Assembly (NCBI RefSeq): GCF_007997305.1
Contig: NZ_VORZ01000001.1
Span: 1,240,001 to 1,304,000 of the forward strand
Reading direction: 5' to 3'
Origin: Psychrobacter frigidicola
GTDB lineage: Bacteria; Pseudomonadota; Gammaproteobacteria; Pseudomonadales; Moraxellaceae
DNA: 64,000 nucleotides
The notes beneath the pieces were generated by a model, which did no database searches, was not told the DNA's origin, and saw only the letters and a program-made list of their open reading frames with translations. Each line of letters opens with the position of its first letter. The first letter of the stretch is position 1. Shown one piece after another: positions 54,699-62,817 of this stretch. The position numbers and the translations under genes are program-made.

Positions 54699-55098
54699 AA
54701 ACAGTATGGGATTTTTATAAATTACCGCAGTTAATTACCAGTAATTAACTATTAAAAAAAGAGGTCAGACATGGCCTCTTTTTTTATTTTTATTTTTAAG
54801 TAGAAAGTTGATTAAAACTGCTTTTTATTAATGATTTATATAGTCGTTCATTTTGGTTACTGAATCCTAAGTAATTCAATACTAAATAATTCAATACCAA
54901 GCACCCACCTACTTATTTTAATCACGAAATTATGGCCAACGCTGCATTATATAATAATAAAAGAAATAGCATTGACCCTACAAAGCTTTGTGGTTAAATT
55001 GGTTACAGCAATAACTTAGCAAATAACGACTTTGCTTTAAAAGCAGCAATCAAAAAAATAGCGTTATTTTTAATTGTAAAATTTTGAGGATATATTCA
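54699..55098. other. Intergenic region lipA to amidohydrolase gene
   Basis: 400 bp. Holds the lipA terminator and short AT-rich near-repeats (CTAAGTAATTCAATAC / CTAAATAATTCAATAC around 54869-54897). The promoter of the amidohydrolase gene should be here. No gene seen. Confidence 0.45.
54754..54785 (+). terminator. Terminator of lipA
   Basis: AAAAAAAGAGG / CCTCTTTTTTT stem with a 10-nt loop. Confidence 0.85.
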
Positions 55099-56862
55099 AT
55101 GACTAACCCAATAACAATATCCACCTTAATTAAACCGACTTTATTAAGTTTGGGTCTAATGAGTATTGTGGCCTGTACTGCTATGCAGACCAATAACGCC
55201 AGCAAGGTCACAGAAGTTGGCGATGCGGCTACTGTTTATTACAACGGTAATATCATCACTATGGAGGGTAATGAACCGCAGATGGTTGAAGCCTTAGTCA
55301 CCCAAGCAGGTAAAATAGCTTACGTTGGCAGTCTAAACGCAGCGCAATCAAAATATAAAAATGCCGCGCAGGTAGATTTAAAAAACCAAACGTTGCTACC
55401 GGGTTTTATCGATCCGCACAGTCATTTTGATATGGTGTCGAATACGATGGGTCAAGTGAATCTAAACCCTTCCCCTATTGGTAACGTCGATAGTATTAAG
55501 CAAATGTTGCAAGCTTTAAAAGCCTATAAACAAGATAATAATATCGCGGATGGTGAGTGGATATACGGTTGGGGTTATGATGAGACTCAGCTGGCTGAGG
55601 GCAAACACCCAACCAAAGAGGATATCGATAAAGTATTACCGAACAATCCGGTATATCTGCAACATACCAGTGGTCATATGGGCGTTGCCAATACCAAAGG
55701 CCTAGCAGCTATGAAAGTAACGGCGGCTACTAAAGCGCCTGCTGGTGGTAATATTGCACGGGTTAAAGGCTCTAATGAGCCAACGGGTTTAGTACAAGAA
55801 ACCGCGATGTACCCTTTTGTGCGCAAAATGCTAGAGGTACTCGACCCCAATCAAGCCAAATTCTTTGAGCAGACCCAAGATTATTATGCTGAGCATGGTT
55901 TGACCACTGCGCATAATGGCTCGACTGCCCGTGATACTATTCAGTTTTTTCAAAAGCAAGCCGATGCCGGTAAGCTCAAAATTGACTTAGTGGCGCTGGC
56001 AGGTGTTAGCGATTTAGACGAGAATTTAGCGGACAAAGACTTTGTATGGAAAACCTATCAAAACGGTTTTAAAGTTCAAGGCACCAAGATCGTCGCTGAT
56101 GGGTCACCGCAGGGTAAAACCGCTTATTTCAGTCAGCCTTACCTCACCCCAGTTGATGATTGCAAAAAAGACTGCCGAGGTCTGCCAAGCGTCAGTCAGG
56201 ATGAGCTCAACGAGATGTTCGTAAAAGCTTACGCCCGTGACAATCAACTATTTATCCATAATAATGGCGATGGTGCTACCGATATGATTATCAAGGCGCA
56301 CGAATACGCGGTGAAAAAAACCGGACAAGCTGCGGACAAAGACCGCCGTACTATTCCTATTCATGCCCAATTTGTACGTTTTGATCAATTACAAGCATTT
56401 AAAAAGTATAACATGCACCCCTCGTTTTTTACCAACCATGCCTATTTTTGGGGTGATGTACACGTCAAGAATCTAGGCGAAAAACGGGCCAACTTCTTAA
56501 GCCCCATTGTAACCGCCGATAAAATGGGCTTAAAATATACTAACCATTCCGATGATACAGTAACCCCTGTAGATCCAATGTTCACAGTATGGTCAGCAGT
56601 TAATCGTACCTCGCGCTCAGGTAAAACAATTGGTAAAGATGAGCGTGCTAGCCCCTATCAAGCGCTTAAAGCCATTACCACCAATGCCGCTTATGAGTAC
56701 TTTGAAGAGGACAGTAAAGGGTCGTTAACCTCAGGCAAATTGGCTGATTTGGTCATTTTAGATGCTAACCCGCTAACGATCACGCCTAATAAGCTCAAAG
56801 ATATTAAGGTAGTAAAAACTATTAAAGCAGGCAAAACGATTTATCAGCGCCCAGCACAATAA
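55099..56862 (+). CDS. Amidohydrolase family lipoprotein (YtcJ-like)
   Basis: About 587 residues from the ATG at 55099 with a GAGGA ribosome-binding site. The N-terminal signal ends in a lipobox (SIVAC, Cys near residue 27), so it should be lipid-anchored in the cell envelope. The amidohydrolase 3 core begins with the composite beta domain (TVYYNGNIITMEGNEPQMVEALV) and the metal-site DPHSHFD. It continues through NNGDGATDMIIKAHEY and TNHSDDTVTPVDPM to the closing SLTSGKLADLVILDANPLT. Such YtcJ-like enzymes hydrolyse amide or cyclic C-N bonds; substrate unknown. 49 bp precede the lipase gene with no terminator, suggesting co-transcription. Confidence 0.86.
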   Translation: MTNPITISTLIKPTLLSLGLMSIVACTAMQTNNASKVTEVGDAATVYYNGNIITMEGNEPQMVEALVTQAGKIAYVGSLNAAQSKYKNAAQVDLKNQTLLPGFIDPHSHFDMVSNTMGQVNLNPSPIGNVDSIKQMLQALKAYKQDNNIADGEWIYGWGYDETQLAEGKHPTKEDIDKVLPNNPVYLQHTSGHMGVANTKGLAAMKVTAATKAPAGGNIARVKGSNEPTGLVQETAMYPFVRKMLEVLDPNQAKFFEQTQDYYAEHGLTTAHNGSTARDTIQFFQKQADAGKLKIDLVALAGVSDLDENLADKDFVWKTYQNGFKVQGTKIVADGSPQGKTAYFSQPYLTPVDDCKKDCRGLPSVSQDELNEMFVKAYARDNQLFIHNNGDGATDMIIKAHEYAVKKTGQAADKDRRTIPIHAQFVRFDQLQAFKKYNMHPSFFTNHAYFWGDVHVKNLGEKRANFLSPIVTADKMGLKYTNHSDDTVTPVDPMFTVWSAVNRTSRSGKTIGKDERASPYQALKAITTNAAYEYFEEDSKGSLTSGKLADLVILDANPLTITPNKLKDIKVVKTIKAGKTIYQRPAQ

Positions 56863-56911
56863 TGAATAACTTGCCTTGAACTTCTAAAACTTTTAACTTA
56901 AGGAACCGCTT

Positions 56912-57853
56912 ATGAGTAACCCTGAGAACATTACCTCCTCCGATAATACTCATTATTTGCACCATACATTTTTTGAGCCAGCTGATACCCAAAAGGGCAG
57001 CGCAGTCAAAGCAACCTTGCTCATTGTGCATGGTATGGCAGAGCACAGCGGTCGTTACGCTGATTTTGCGCAGTTTTTAGCGAATCATGGCATTGCGGTA
57101 GCGACTTACGATCAACTCGGGCACGGACAGACGATTAAAGCGCCTGATGAGTTAGGGTTTTTTGGTAATGAACATCCCGTACAGTCGTTGTTAAAAGACG
57201 TCATTATCATGTCGGATGCTTTAAAAGCGCGTCACTCTGAGGTGCCACACTTTATATTAGGGCACTCAATGGGCTCATTTATTGTGCGTACCGTACTTAA
57301 GCATCATGCTCAAGAGTTCACAGGGGCTATTCTGATGGGCACAGCAGACGCTAATCCATTGGTTAAAATGGTACTACCAATCAATAAAATGTTAGCAAAA
57401 GCCGCTCCTAAAAAGACCAATACCGTATTTGCTGATACGATGAATAAAGTACTTAATGCCAAGCTTGATAACCGTATCTCGTCCTCCGAGTTTGCATGGT
57501 TGAGTGAAGACACTGCTAACATTGAAGCCTATGAAGCGGATCCATTGGCTGGTTTTACCTTTACTAACAATGGTTTTTTGACATTGTTTACGCTCATGCA
57601 AGCGGGTCTGCATAAAGGGTGGGCATCAACTATTACTAAGAGCTTCCCAATGCTGTTTGTCAGCGGCGAGAATGACCCCATCGGTAATATGGGCCATGGT
57701 GTTCGAAATATCATCAGTAACTTACATAAGCAAAAATTCAGCAAGGTTGACGCGCGCTTATACCCCAATATGCGCCACGAAATATTACATGAGCAGCATC
57801 CTAGCGTGGTCTATTACGATATTTTAAACTGGATAAGAACGTTGAGCGTTTAA
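56912..57853 (+). CDS. Alpha/beta hydrolase, monoacylglycerol lipase-like
   Basis: A 313-residue serine hydrolase of the lysophospholipase/monoacylglycerol lipase group (Hydrolase_4). It has VHGMAEHSGRYADFAQFLANHG (the diagnostic HGxxEHSGRY), YDQLGHGQT, nucleophile elbow GHSMGSF (Ser near residue 117), Asp in SGENDPIGNMG and His in YPNMRHEILHE. It probably cleaves monoacylglycerol or lysophospholipid esters. Ribosome-binding site AAGGAACC. Likely second gene of a pair with the amidohydrolase. Confidence 0.87.
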   Translation: MSNPENITSSDNTHYLHHTFFEPADTQKGSAVKATLLIVHGMAEHSGRYADFAQFLANHGIAVATYDQLGHGQTIKAPDELGFFGNEHPVQSLLKDVIIMSDALKARHSEVPHFILGHSMGSFIVRTVLKHHAQEFTGAILMGTADANPLVKMVLPINKMLAKAAPKKTNTVFADTMNKVLNAKLDNRISSSEFAWLSEDTANIEAYEADPLAGFTFTNNGFLTLFTLMQAGLHKGWASTITKSFPMLFVSGENDPIGNMGHGVRNIISNLHKQKFSKVDARLYPNMRHEILHEQHPSVVYYDILNWIRTLSV

Positions 57854-58028
57854 TAGGTTGAATTGTTAATAAAAACTGTAGTTTGCTAATTTAGCAAAAA
57901 TACGACAGGCAACTCTTTAGCTTAAGTACTTTAGTCTAATTAAGAATTATATAACGCACGCGTTAAATGTAGATAAGAAGCAGTTTTTCTCACTTTTCTC
58001 TCACTATAAATCATCTTTAGGAGTTTTT

Positions 58029-58850
58029 ATGTCACTACAACAAGCTATCGAACAAGCCTTTGAGAATCGTAACGAATATAGCCCCAGTACCATGCCACAA
58101 GACGTCCGTGATGCTATCGAGCAAGTACTTGAGCAACTTGACAACGGCAGTCTGCGTGTCGCTGAAAAGAAAGATGGCGAATGGGTTGTTAATCAATGGG
58201 CAAAAAAAGCAGTACTATTATCGTTCCGTCTCAATGATAACTACATCATGTCAGCTGGCGAGCACGTGCAGTTTTATGACAGGGTACCGACTAAATTTGC
58301 TGATTGGAGCGAAGCACAGTTTAAAGAAGCGGGCGTTCGTGTTGTGCCTCCTGCTATCGCGCGTAAAGGCTCATATATCGCAGCGGGTGCGGTGTTAATG
58401 CCATCTTATGTCAACATTGGTGCTTATATCGATCAAGGTGCGATGATAGATACTTGGGCTACAGTCGGTTCATGCGCTCAAATTGGTAAAAACGTGCATC
58501 TATCAGGTGGCGTTGGTATCGGTGGTGTACTTGAACCATTGCAGGCCAATCCAACTATTATTGAAGACAACTGCTTCATCGGTGCGCGCTCTGAAATCGT
58601 TGAAGGCGTTATCGTTGAAGAAGGCGCGGTTATCTCAATGGGTGTCTACATCGGTCAATCAACCCGTATTTATGACCGCGAAACAGGCGAGATTCATCGT
58701 GGCCGTGTACCAGCCGGATCAGTAGTAATACCGGGTTCACTACCTTCTGAAGATGGTACGCATAGCTTATACGCCGCCATCATTGTAAAAAAAGTAGATG
58801 CACAAACGCGTGCGAAAACAGCGGTTAATGAGTTACTACGTTTAGACTAA
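58029..58850 (+). CDS. dapD: 2,3,4,5-tetrahydropyridine-2,6-dicarboxylate N-succinyltransferase
   Basis: A 273-residue left-handed beta-helix acyltransferase of the succinylase branch of lysine and diaminopimelate synthesis. An N-terminal helical domain precedes hexapeptide repeats: [34 protein letters not shown] and [26 protein letters not shown] are DapD signatures. Length matches E. coli DapD (274). TTTAGGAG ribosome-binding site. Terminator at 58891. Confidence 0.97.
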   Translation: MSLQQAIEQAFENRNEYSPSTMPQDVRDAIEQVLEQLDNGSLRVAEKKDGEWVVNQWAKKAVLLSFRLNDNYIMSAGEHVQFYDRVPTKFADWSEAQFKEAGVRVVPPAIARKGSYIAAGAVLMPSYVNIGAYIDQGAMIDTWATVGSCAQIGKNVHLSGGVGIGGVLEPLQANPTIIEDNCFIGARSEIVEGVIVEEGAVISMGVYIGQSTRIYDRETGEIHRGRVPAGSVVIPGSLPSEDGTHSLYAAIIVKKVDAQTRAKTAVNELLRLD

Positions 58851-59207
58851 ACCTTGTTACTGCCTTAATAATTGTATTGGTCAAAATCAAGATGCTGAAG
58901 ATAAACTTCAGTGTCTTTTTTACAGCTTAATATAGCCGCTTAAGCTATAATCTATGAGCTATAATTTATCGTAATATTCTAATACCTTATCTAATACTGC
59001 AACTGATCGCTATCTAAACTAATGACTGCCCTTTTTTGCACCTATCTTGTGCCAAGTTTTATACTTGCCAGCTATCGTGTGCCTTATTTTTATCTTGTTT
59101 GATAACCGTGTTTTAACTGCTTTTTCAAGTTGGTATTATTCTTACCACCTCTGCTTTTGTAAAACGTTTGACCACGCTATCAACCCCTTATCTTATTTGA
59201 AATTTTT
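58851..59207. other. Intergenic region dapD to queE
   Basis: 357 bp with the dapD terminator and an imperfect 30-bp tandem repeat (59042-59071 and 59072-59101, both beginning CTATC-TGTGCC). No gene seen; queE promoter expected here. Confidence 0.45.
58891..58922 (+). terminator. Terminator of dapD
   Basis: GATGCTGAAG / CTTCAGTGTC stem (two G-T wobbles), 5-nt loop, T6. Confidence 0.85.
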
Positions 59208-59930
59208 ATGAGTGAGCTATCGCTACGTACCTCCGCCATCCCCGTCACTGACCCTGAAGCGGGTTTACGCATGACTGAGATTTTTTATTCCCTACAAGGG
59301 GAAGCTTTGACCTCAGGCTTGCCGACAATATTTGTCCGCTTAACTGGCTGTCCGCTACGCTGTGTGTATTGCGATACGGAATATGCCTTTAGCGGCGGCG
59401 AGCGTCAATCGCTAGAGACGATCATGGCTACGATTGGTAGCTATCCTTGCAAGCGTGTTTGTATCACTGGCGGTGAGCCATTAGCGCAGCCCAATGCCAT
59501 TGAGCTCATCAAGCGCTTGCTGGCAGACGACTATGAGATATCACTTGAGACTGCAGGGGCGCTATCGGTACAAAATGTCCCGCCAGCCGTTAGTAAAGTG
59601 ATGGATCTTAAAACCCCAAGCTCAGGTGAGTCGGCTAAAAACTTATGGTCAAACCTTGACTACCTCACCCAGCATGATCAGCTTAAATTCGTGATTATGA
59701 ACCGTGCTGATTACGACTGGGCTAAAGCCAAACTGTTTGAGTATAAACTAGATAAATTAGTTGGAACTGTGTGGTTTTCGCCGATGTTTAATGTGGCTGA
59801 GAATGACAGCAGCCCAGATGTACCCGAATTAGCGCGTGAGTTGGCTGAATGGATGTTGGCCGATGCTTTACCAGTACGCTTTCAATTGCAACTGCATAAA
59901 ATTATCTGGGCGGATGCCAAAGGTAAATAA
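59208..59930 (+). CDS. queE: 7-carboxy-7-deazaguanine synthase QueE
   Basis: A 240-residue radical-SAM enzyme that makes the 7-deazaguanine core (CDG) for queuosine. The cluster Cys are C48, C52, C55 (CPLRCVYC); the substrate-binding EIFYSLQGEA start and VCITGGEPLAQ loop are typical. It acts one step before QueC (25428) in the pathway. The C-terminal LPVRFQLQLHKIIW matches the gammaproteobacterial type. Weak ribosome-binding site. Terminator at 59936. Confidence 0.95.
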   Translation: MSELSLRTSAIPVTDPEAGLRMTEIFYSLQGEALTSGLPTIFVRLTGCPLRCVYCDTEYAFSGGERQSLETIMATIGSYPCKRVCITGGEPLAQPNAIELIKRLLADDYEISLETAGALSVQNVPPAVSKVMDLKTPSSGESAKNLWSNLDYLTQHDQLKFVIMNRADYDWAKAKLFEYKLDKLVGTVWFSPMFNVAENDSSPDVPELARELAEWMLADALPVRFQLQLHKIIWADAKGK

Positions 59931-59935
59931 GCAAG

Positions 59936-59966
59936 GCAAGCTATCAGTTTTGAATAGCTTGCTTTT
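59936..59966 (+). terminator. Terminator of queE
   Basis: GCAAGCTAT / ATAGCTTGC perfect 9-bp stem, 9-nt loop, then TTTT. Confidence 0.78.
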
Positions 59967-60046
59967 GAACCGCCTGTTTCTGAATAGTCTACTGCGCGTA
60001 ACTAAAGAAAGTCATCGTCAAAGTTAGAAAGTGCAAGGATGCAACC

Positions 60047-61141
60047 ATGGTCAAACTAATTTTATTAGGCTTGTTAGCGGGCGCGCTATTTAGCTCAACC
60101 TTTATCTTGAACGAGCTAATGAGTTCTGCTGGTGGCGATTGGTTTTGGTCAGCAAGCCTACGTTATATTTTTATGTGGCTGATGATTACCATGATTATCA
60201 CCATGCAACATGGCTTTGGGCGCATTAAAGAATTAGCTATTATCTTCCGTAATAACTGGGGCTTTTGGTGTATCACCGGTAGCATTGGTTTTGGGGTGTT
60301 TTATACCGGTATTTGTTATGCTGGCGACCACGTTGCTGGCTGGGTAGTAGCTGCCACCTTTATGTTTACGGTAGTAACTAGCCTGCTAGTATTGTTAGCT
60401 TTTGGGCAACGTTTTGACAAAAAATTCATCGTCTATGCGTTATTAGTATTTCTTGGTGTAGTCTTGGTCAATGTCAGTGAAGGCTTACGCGCCTCAACTA
60501 TAGAGGCGACACCTATGGCTGAGATGCTGCTATATGGCGCATTGCCGGCCTTAATTGCTGCCTTTAGTTACCCTATTGGCAATCAGCTGGTTTGGCAAGT
60601 CTCGTATAATTCACGCAAGCATACAGCAGCGCTGCGTAAAGCACGCGAAAGTAATGTTCATAAAAACAGTGCTCAACCACTTACGACAGAAGCGCCCCCT
60701 ATATCTCCAGCCACCACTGCTGAAAAGACACCGCCCAAATCTATGCTACAAAACCTAATTGCCCGTATTCCAGCAATTGAGACTGAGCTACTACAAAATG
60801 CCTTTAATAAAGTTTGGCTAATGACTCTTGGTAGTTTGCCATTTTGGTTAATTTTAGGCATTATAGTGCGTCCTGAAGCTCCTGCTACCTCGCAGATATT
60901 CAATACTTTATTGGTGGCTTTATTAGCTGGAGTTGGGGCAACCAGTATCTTTTTATATGCCCGTGAACGCGCTGAGACTTCAAGCGAAGTCGCCGGTGTT
61001 GATTCAACTCAGGCTAGTGAAGTCATATTTGCGCTAATTGGTGGTATATTATTACTGGGCAATGCTCTGCCATCAGCGATGGGGCTAGTGGGTATTGGGC
61101 TAATTATGCTGGGGCTGGTCTTGTTTGCTAAAGACGGCTGA
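60047..61141 (+). CDS. DMT superfamily transporter (EmrE-like multidrug resistance family)
   Basis: A 364-residue membrane protein with about ten helices in two halves, split by a hydrophilic loop of about 50 residues (residues about 190-240, Lys/Pro/Thr-rich). The N-terminal half (LILLGLLAGALFSSTFILNELMSSAGGDWFWSASLRYIFM) matches the putative multidrug resistance efflux transporter family of the DMT clan. Direction and substrate are unknown. Good AAGGA ribosome-binding site. A TRIC-type channel gene follows after about 72 bp. Confidence 0.82.
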   Translation: MVKLILLGLLAGALFSSTFILNELMSSAGGDWFWSASLRYIFMWLMITMIITMQHGFGRIKELAIIFRNNWGFWCITGSIGFGVFYTGICYAGDHVAGWVVAATFMFTVVTSLLVLLAFGQRFDKKFIVYALLVFLGVVLVNVSEGLRASTIEATPMAEMLLYGALPALIAAFSYPIGNQLVWQVSYNSRKHTAALRKARESNVHKNSAQPLTTEAPPISPATTAEKTPPKSMLQNLIARIPAIETELLQNAFNKVWLMTLGSLPFWLILGIIVRPEAPATSQIFNTLLVALLAGVGATSIFLYARERAETSSEVAGVDSTQASEVIFALIGGILLLGNALPSAMGLVGIGLIMLGLVLFAKDG

Positions 61142-61213
61142 GACTAAGGAAAAATCTGTTTTATTAGTATTCAAATAAAGCTCTTTTAGTCAGTCGTTAT
61201 TAGGGATACGACC

Positions 61214-61849
61214 ATGTTCACTGCTTTTATTTTCCCTGATATTTTACTGTATATCTTAGACATGATTGGCATTGTTGCCTGTGCTATCGCGGGTACTTTG
61301 CTCGCGCAGCATAAAGGCTTTGATATTGCTGGCTGCATTTTAGTAGCAATGGTCAATGCCATTGGCGGCGGTACACTGCGTGATATGGCGTTAGATCGCC
61401 ATCCGCTATTTTGGATGACTGACCTCAATTATTTAATCGTTATTACCGTCACCTCCCTTATTCTACAAATATTTGCTAATCTTTATCATAAAATCGATAA
61501 CGCGTTAAAGCTGTTCGATGCGATTGGGCTCGCCGCCTTTAGCGTCATCGGTTTTAACGTGGCGCTCGATCAAGGTATGTTGCCGGTGATCGCCATTATG
61601 ATGGGTGTATGGACGGCGATTATCGGCGGCTTATTGCGCGATATTATCTGTAATGAGATACCACTATTGCTCCAACGTGAGATTTATATCTCTGCCAGTA
61701 TCGTAGGCTCAGTGACGTATTTACTACTTGAGCATTGGGGCATGCCTGCACGACTGAATGAATTTATTATGCTTAGCGTCATCTTTGCAGTGCGGATGTT
61801 GGCACTGCGCTTTGATTGGCATCTTCCCTCCATTCGCCTGGTTGGCTAA
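61214..61849 (+). CDS. TRIC-type cation channel family protein (YicG/UPF0126), copy 1
   Basis: A 211-residue, seven-helix membrane protein of the prokaryotic TRIC (UPF0126) family. Two repeated half-units each contain the glycine-rich motif: GCILVAMVNAIGGGTLRDMALDRHPLFWM and GVWTAIIGGLLRDIICNEIPLLLQREIY. Structurally studied TRIC homologues form trimeric monovalent cation channels. TAGGGA ribosome-binding site. A second copy follows only 39 bp downstream, in the same direction. Confidence 0.9.
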   Translation: MFTAFIFPDILLYILDMIGIVACAIAGTLLAQHKGFDIAGCILVAMVNAIGGGTLRDMALDRHPLFWMTDLNYLIVITVTSLILQIFANLYHKIDNALKLFDAIGLAAFSVIGFNVALDQGMLPVIAIMMGVWTAIIGGLLRDIICNEIPLLLQREIYISASIVGSVTYLLLEHWGMPARLNEFIMLSVIFAVRMLALRFDWHLPSIRLVG

Positions 61850-61888
61850 CTTCTTAGCCGCTTGCGTGAATTTTTTATGTGAAACTTT

Positions 61889-62710
61889 ATGATCAGTATT
61901 ATCAGTGTCAATCTGTATGCGTGGCTGAATGCCTGTTGTATGACCCTATTTGGCAAATCTTTCGACCTGCTATTTTCGCCTACCTTCGCTACCCTCAGTG
62001 CGGCCGCTCCGTCTACTTCTATCACCCCAATCGCCCATGCTCCGGCGGCCCTCACTCCTGAGTTTGTGACGCGATTTGAGCCCACCTCGTTTATGTTTTG
62101 GCTTGAGATGTTTGGTATTTTTGCCTGTAGCATATCGGGAACCGTGTTGGCCAAGCATAAAAACTTTGATGTGTTTGGCTGCATTTTAGTGGCGATGATT
62201 GCTGCCATTAGTGGCCCGACAGCGCGTGACATTATTCTTGATCGCTATCCGCTGTTTTGGATGGTAAATATGAATTACCTGCTAATTATCACTATATCCT
62301 CCGTTGGGTTTCAGATGTTTTGTAACCCAAAAGCGCGGCATGTGGATGGCTTATTAAAGCTATTCGATGGCTTGGCGTTGGCGATTTTTACCTTGATTGG
62401 CATACAAGTGGCGCAAGAAATGGGCGCTAATATCCCCATCTGTATCTTGCTTGGGGTACTAAATATTCTGTTTGGTGGGGTCATACGCGATATGCTGTGT
62501 AATGAGATTCCATTAGTATTGCAGCGCGAGATTTATGTCACTGCAGCAATTATTGGCGGCGTGTTGTACTTTGCATTAGAGGGTATGGGTGTGACCTCTT
62601 GGATAAAAGAGTCGTGTACGCTGATGACGATTTTTGTGATTCGTATGCTAGCGGTGCGCTATGATTGGCATTTTCCAGACATTGGACTAATGAAAAAACA
62701 TTCGCTTTAA
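61889..62710 (+). CDS. TRIC-type cation channel family protein, copy 2 with N-terminal extension
   Basis: A 273-residue paralogue of the preceding gene. The TRIC core (about residues 70-270) carries GCILVAMIAAISGPTARDIILDRYPLFWM and GVLNILFGGVIRDMLCNEIPLVLQREIY. The first motif has SGPTARD in place of GGGTLRD, a change in the pore-lining glycine motif. An extra N-terminal segment of about 65 residues contains a hydrophobic stretch and an Ala/Pro/Thr-rich part. Internal starts are possible but no better ribosome-binding site was seen. Ends at a bidirectional terminator. Confidence 0.85.
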   Translation: MISIISVNLYAWLNACCMTLFGKSFDLLFSPTFATLSAAAPSTSITPIAHAPAALTPEFVTRFEPTSFMFWLEMFGIFACSISGTVLAKHKNFDVFGCILVAMIAAISGPTARDIILDRYPLFWMVNMNYLLIITISSVGFQMFCNPKARHVDGLLKLFDGLALAIFTLIGIQVAQEMGANIPICILLGVLNILFGGVIRDMLCNEIPLVLQREIYVTAAIIGGVLYFALEGMGVTSWIKESCTLMTIFVIRMLAVRYDWHFPDIGLMKKHSL

Positions 62711-62732
62711 CCATTCAAAGAAGATAAGAATC

Positions 62733-62772
62733 AAAAAAAGGGCATTAACCCTAATGATTGACGCCCCTTTTT
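62733..62772. terminator. Bidirectional terminator between TRIC-2 and recJ
   Basis: AAAAAGGG-GC type stem: AAAAAAAGGGC and GCCCCTTTTT across about 19 nt, with A and T runs on both sides. Shared by the convergent TRIC-2 and recJ genes. Confidence 0.72.
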
Positions 62773-62817
62773 ATATCAAAATTTATGATTAGTGCTTTTG
62801 AAATTCATAATTTTAAA

